Position numbers and translations under genes: made by a program
Notes under the pieces: generated by a model
What the model was told of the DNA's origin: nothing
Databases searched by the model: none
The model's input: the letters and a program-made list of their open reading frames with translations, nothing else
In this document: in pieces, positions 6,397-8,544 of the stretch
How positions within the stretch are numbered: the stretch's first letter is position 1
How the letters are laid out: each line of letters starts with the position of its first letter
Assembly: GCA_026014515.1 (NCBI GenBank)
Contig: JAOZIG010000199.1
Coordinates: 1-8,544 of the forward strand
Length of the DNA stretch: 8,544 bases
Direction of reading: 5' to 3'
Source of the DNA: Candidatus Bathyarchaeota archaeon
GTDB lineage: Archaea > Thermoproteota > Bathyarchaeia > TCS64

Positions 6397-6420
6397 ACCC
6401 TTTTTTATTCACCTTTTTCC
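6397..6420 (+). terminator. poly-T terminator after the Lon-related protease
   Basis: Two T tracts (T6 at 6401-6406 and T5 at 6414-6418) separated by ATTCACC begin nine bases after the stop. This is the form of archaeal intrinsic termination. The same T/A-rich bases (TTTTTTATTC) could serve as a weak TATA box for the following gene, since a start near 6430 would fit. Confidence 0.55.
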
Positions 6421-6439
6421 CTATTTCAGGGAACGATAA

Positions 6440-7360
6440 ATGTCTGATGATACATACGACGTTATCATTATCGGCGCTGGCCCAGCAGGTTTAACAGCAG
6501 CGCTCTACGCCTCAAGGCACAACAACAAGACCCTTGTTCTAGAAGGCAATAAGGTCGGCGGGAAGTCGCTTGAGGCTCACTGGGTTGAGAACTATCCGGG
6601 TTTCCCTGATGGTATCAGTGGACCTGACTTGATGGAGCTTATGCAGAAGCAGGCAACCAAGTTCGGCGCTGAGATCAAACAAGAGACAGTCATTGGTATC
6701 AGTGATCTTGGTGACTTGAAGATGCTGAGCACACGGAGCGGTGGATTCTATCAAGCAAAGAGCCTGATTATCGCCACCGGTGTTAGCAGAAAGAGCCTCA
6801 GCGTAAAGGGAGAGGGCGAGTTCAAGGGACGCGGCGTCAGCTATTGTGGTGTCTGTGATGGTCCATTCTTCAGGGATAAGAAGGTGGCTATCGTAGGTGG
6901 TGGACATGAGGCGGTTCATGATATTGAGGTGCTTGGTGAGACAGCTAGCAAGGTCTACGCGATTCCCGGTAAGAAAGGTTTCAGCGAGGATTACCCCGAG
7001 ATCGAGCATTTAAGGAAAGACCCAAAGGTGGAGTTTGTCGAGGGAGCTAACATAACTGAGATTGGTGGAGTGGATTTTGTACAGTATGTGAAGCTTGATG
7101 ATGGACGAGAGATCGAGTTAGACGGCGTATTCATCATCCTTGAACACATATCTACAAGCGGTATCTTATCCGATGCAGGTGTAACCACTGATGCTGGTGG
7201 ATGTATACTAAGCGACAAAGACCAGAAGACCAATGTAGAGGGTATCTTTGCAGCGGGTGACTGCTGCTGCAAGGGACTGCAGATCGTCACAGCGACAGGC
7301 ATGGGGGCCAACGCAGCTCTCAGCGCTATGAAGTATGTTAAACAGTTGGGAAGGAAATGA
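6440..7360 (+). CDS. thioredoxin-reductase-like flavoprotein with non-canonical nucleotide site
   Basis: The 306-residue product has the size and order of low-molecular-weight thioredoxin reductase, an FAD enzyme that passes electrons through a disulfide to thioredoxin-like partners. The first FAD segment is VIIIGAGPAG (9-17 region), the redox disulfide is SYCGVCDGPFF with Cys136 and Cys139, and the C-terminal FAD motif is GIFAAGDCCCKGLQIVTATGMGANAAL at about 268-294. The pyridine-nucleotide domain (about 145-235) has GGGHEA (153-158) where GGGDSA is usual, and the HRRxxxR motif that recognises NADPH is missing: the segment reads KVYAIPGKKGF. The electron donor is therefore probably not NADPH. 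Some archaeal relatives use F420H2 or reduced ferredoxin, but which applies here is inference. GGGA-like GGGA at 6429-6432 precedes the ATG. It overlaps the next gene, a glutaredoxin-like protein, by ATGA, which makes that its likely substrate. Confidence 0.9.
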   Translation: MSDDTYDVIIIGAGPAGLTAALYASRHNNKTLVLEGNKVGGKSLEAHWVENYPGFPDGISGPDLMELMQKQATKFGAEIKQETVIGISDLGDLKMLSTRSGGFYQAKSLIIATGVSRKSLSVKGEGEFKGRGVSYCGVCDGPFFRDKKVAIVGGGHEAVHDIEVLGETASKVYAIPGKKGFSEDYPEIEHLRKDPKVEFVEGANITEIGGVDFVQYVKLDDGREIELDGVFIILEHISTSGILSDAGVTTDAGGCILSDKDQKTNVEGIFAAGDCCCKGLQIVTATGMGANAALSAMKYVKQLGRK

Positions 7361-7605
7361 GGCGCGTAGAGCTATTCTTTAGCCCAGTTTGCCCATATTG
7401 CCCCCACGCGAGGGAGCTACTAAAACAGTACAAGATGAACCACCCGGATTTCGATTACGTGGAAGTAGATACCTACACTGAGGCTGGAATCGAACGGGGT
7501 ATGAGTCTTGAGGTTATGGCTGTGCCTTGTCTCGTAGTGGATGATGTGATCAAGTTGTCGGGTTGGCCTTTCACAGCCGATGACATTACAAAAGCGGTTC
7601 AGTAG
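7357..7605 (+). CDS. glutaredoxin-like thioredoxin-fold protein
   Basis: The 82-residue product is a minimal thioredoxin fold with the short length of archaeal glutaredoxin-like thioredoxins. The first strand RRVELFFSP leads to VCPYCPHARELL, with redox cysteines 12 and 15 in a CPYC centre as in E. coli glutaredoxin. The cis-proline before the fourth strand is Pro57 in AVPCLVVDDV, and unusually it is followed directly by a cysteine (Cys58). It lacks a glutathione-binding signature I can confirm, and many archaea lack glutathione, so reduction by the overlapping flavoprotein is more likely. The start codon overlaps the reductase stop (ATGA, 7357-7360) with GGGAAGG just before it, indicating coupled translation. 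Thioredoxin-like function (reducing disulfides in cytoplasmic proteins) is inferred from the fold, the CPYC centre and the neighbour. Confidence 0.9.
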   Translation: MRRVELFFSPVCPYCPHARELLKQYKMNHPDFDYVEVDTYTEAGIERGMSLEVMAVPCLVVDDVIKLSGWPFTADDITKAVQ

Positions 7606-7608
7606 AAA

Positions 7609-7636
7609 CCCTTTTTCTATAGTTTATTCTTTTCTG
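7609..7636 (+). terminator. T-rich intergenic stretch: terminator and possible enolase promoter
   Basis: The 35 bases between the redox pair and enolase contain T tracts at 7612-7616 and 7631-7633 with TTTATTCTTTT between them, consistent with transcript ending. The element TTTTTCTATA at about 7612-7621 lies about 25 bases before the enolase ATG and could be its TATA box, making that transcript nearly leaderless. Confidence 0.45.
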
Positions 7637-7640
7637 GGTT

Positions 7641-8544
7641 ATGAGTCATAATATAAAGTATATACATGCACGTGAGATTTTGGATTCACGTGGAAACCCG
7701 ACTATAGAAGTTGAGATCACGACTGATTCGGGATTTTTTGGACGCGCAGCTATTCCAAGCGGCGCTAGCACAGGCATCTGGGAAGCCGTGGAGCTAAGAG
7801 ATGGAGATAACCAGTTCCATGGGAAAAGCGTCCAGAAGGCTGTACTGGGTGTGGAGAAGGAGATCCTACCAGCGCTCAAAGGCATGGATGTAACAAAGCA
7901 GAAAGAAATAGATTACAAGATGATCGAGCTGGACGGCACAGAGAACAAGTCCAGACTCGGCGGAAACGCTTTGCTTGGTGTAAGCGTGGCAGCGGCAAAG
8001 GCAGCTGCAGCAGCTGAGAAGAAACGACTGTACGAGTACATCAACAAGGATAGTAGCTTGCTTCCGGTGCCTTTCTTTAACGTCATCAATGGTGGAATGC
8101 ATGCTGGGAACTCGTTGGACTTCCAAGAGTTCATGATCGCCCCCACGGGAGCCGAGAACTTCCATGAGGCGCTCAGGATGGGCTCAGAGATATACCAGCA
8201 ACTCAAATCAAACCTCAAGAAACAATACGGCAAGGACGCAACCAACGTAGGCGACGAGGGCGGCTTCAGTCCACCCATGAAGACACCAGAAGAAGCCTTG
8301 GACATGATACTAGCCTCAGCAGAGGAGATGGGCTACGGAGACAAGACGGTACTAGCCATGGACGTAGCGGCTAGCAGCTTCTACAAGGAGAATGGCGCCT
8401 ATAGGTTCAAGGGTAAGGAGATTAGCACTGGTGAGTTGATCGATGTCTACAAGGAGCTAGTAGCAAGTTATCCTATCAAGAGTATCGAGGACCCTCTTGA
8501 AGAAGAGGACTATGAGGGGTTCGTAGAGGCGACCAAGAAACTCC
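7641..8544 (+). CDS. eno: enolase (phosphopyruvate hydratase), N-terminal part, cut by the window edge
   Basis: Enolase interconverts 2-phosphoglycerate and phosphoenolpyruvate in glycolysis and gluconeogenesis in the cytoplasm and needs two magnesium ions. The first 301 residues are visible, of about 410-430 expected. Clear motifs are AREILDSRGNPTIEVE (10-25), the catalytic loop SGASTG (40-45, Ser43 a magnesium ligand), NGGMHAGN (150-157, His154), FQEFMI with Glu163, GDEGGF with catalytic Glu206, MDVAAS with magnesium ligand Asp241, and IEDP with Glu283. The later magnesium aspartate and catalytic lysine fall outside the window. The start at 7641 fits the family, with seven residues before the conserved strand. 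There is no convincing ribosome-binding site, and a TATA-like stretch about 25 bases upstream suggests a leaderless transcript. It is probably not in one transcript with the redox pair, given the T-rich gap. Residue 47 is Trp where Tyr is usual in related enolases, a minor variation. Confidence 0.96.
   Translation, partial: MSHNIKYIHAREILDSRGNPTIEVEITTDSGFFGRAAIPSGASTGIWEAVELRDGDNQFHGKSVQKAVLGVEKEILPALKGMDVTKQKEIDYKMIELDGTENKSRLGGNALLGVSVAAAKAAAAAEKKRLYEYINKDSSLLPVPFFNVINGGMHAGNSLDFQEFMIAPTGAENFHEALRMGSEIYQQLKSNLKKQYGKDATNVGDEGGFSPPMKTPEEALDMILASAEEMGYGDKTVLAMDVAASSFYKENGAYRFKGKEISTGELIDVYKELVASYPIKSIEDPLEEEDYEGFVEATKKL

Noticed and set aside
6539..7009. 156-codon minus-strand open frame in the reductase gene (and 6991-7311)
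   Set aside because: Shadow frames opposite a well-supported flavoprotein.
7866..8305. Overlapping minus-strand open frames in enolase
   Set aside because: The plus strand encodes enolase with all expected active-site residues. The antisense frames result from its codon composition.

Overview
The window is from an archaeon, probably an uncultivated TACK or Asgard lineage. RadA recombinase, an aIF1 with an N-terminal zinc knuckle and an Hjc-type Holliday junction resolvase are archaeal families. Several genes have TATA-box promoters about 25 bases before the inferred transcript start, and Shine-Dalgarno sites sit before GTG, TTG and ATG starts. The aIF1 sequence looks most like TACK-group proteins from memory, so the lineage is tentative. 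The region is compact: no gene-free stretch exceeds about 100 bases, and I saw no rRNA, tRNA, CRISPR array or insertion sequence.

Left part, minus strand (1-1732). Reading leftwards, an aIF1 gene and a small zinc-ribbon gene are 2 bases apart, followed after 50 bases by radA, which runs off the left edge. An ACT-domain protein lies upstream on the same strand, separated by about 120 bases. It is divergent from argG, and both appear to share a short promoter region containing an inverted repeat.

Centre, plus strand (1817-3928). argG encodes a full-length argininosuccinate synthase, the penultimate step of arginine synthesis. Its synonymous codon use changes sharply about halfway. It is followed by a two-gene unit in which a small winged-helix protein (TTG start) overlaps by one base an Hjc-type resolvase (GTG start).

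Right part, plus strand (3945-8544). A strong TATA box precedes a 798-residue Lon-related protease of the LonC/AAA_32 type. Its Ser-Lys protease dyad is intact but its Walker motifs look degraded. Next come a thioredoxin-reductase-like flavoprotein that lacks the usual NADPH-binding signature and, overlapping it by 4 bases, an 82-residue glutaredoxin-like protein with a CPYC centre. Together these look like a dedicated disulfide-reducing pair that may not use NADPH. The window ends inside the gene for enolase, of which the first 301 residues are present.

Most genes are ordinary archaeal housekeeping genes. The less ordinary content is the LonC-type protease beside a non-canonical thioredoxin reductase/glutaredoxin pair, the winged-helix/Hjc unit, the ACT/argG divergent promoter and the codon mosaic in argG. 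I found no clear evidence of a wholly new multi-gene system.
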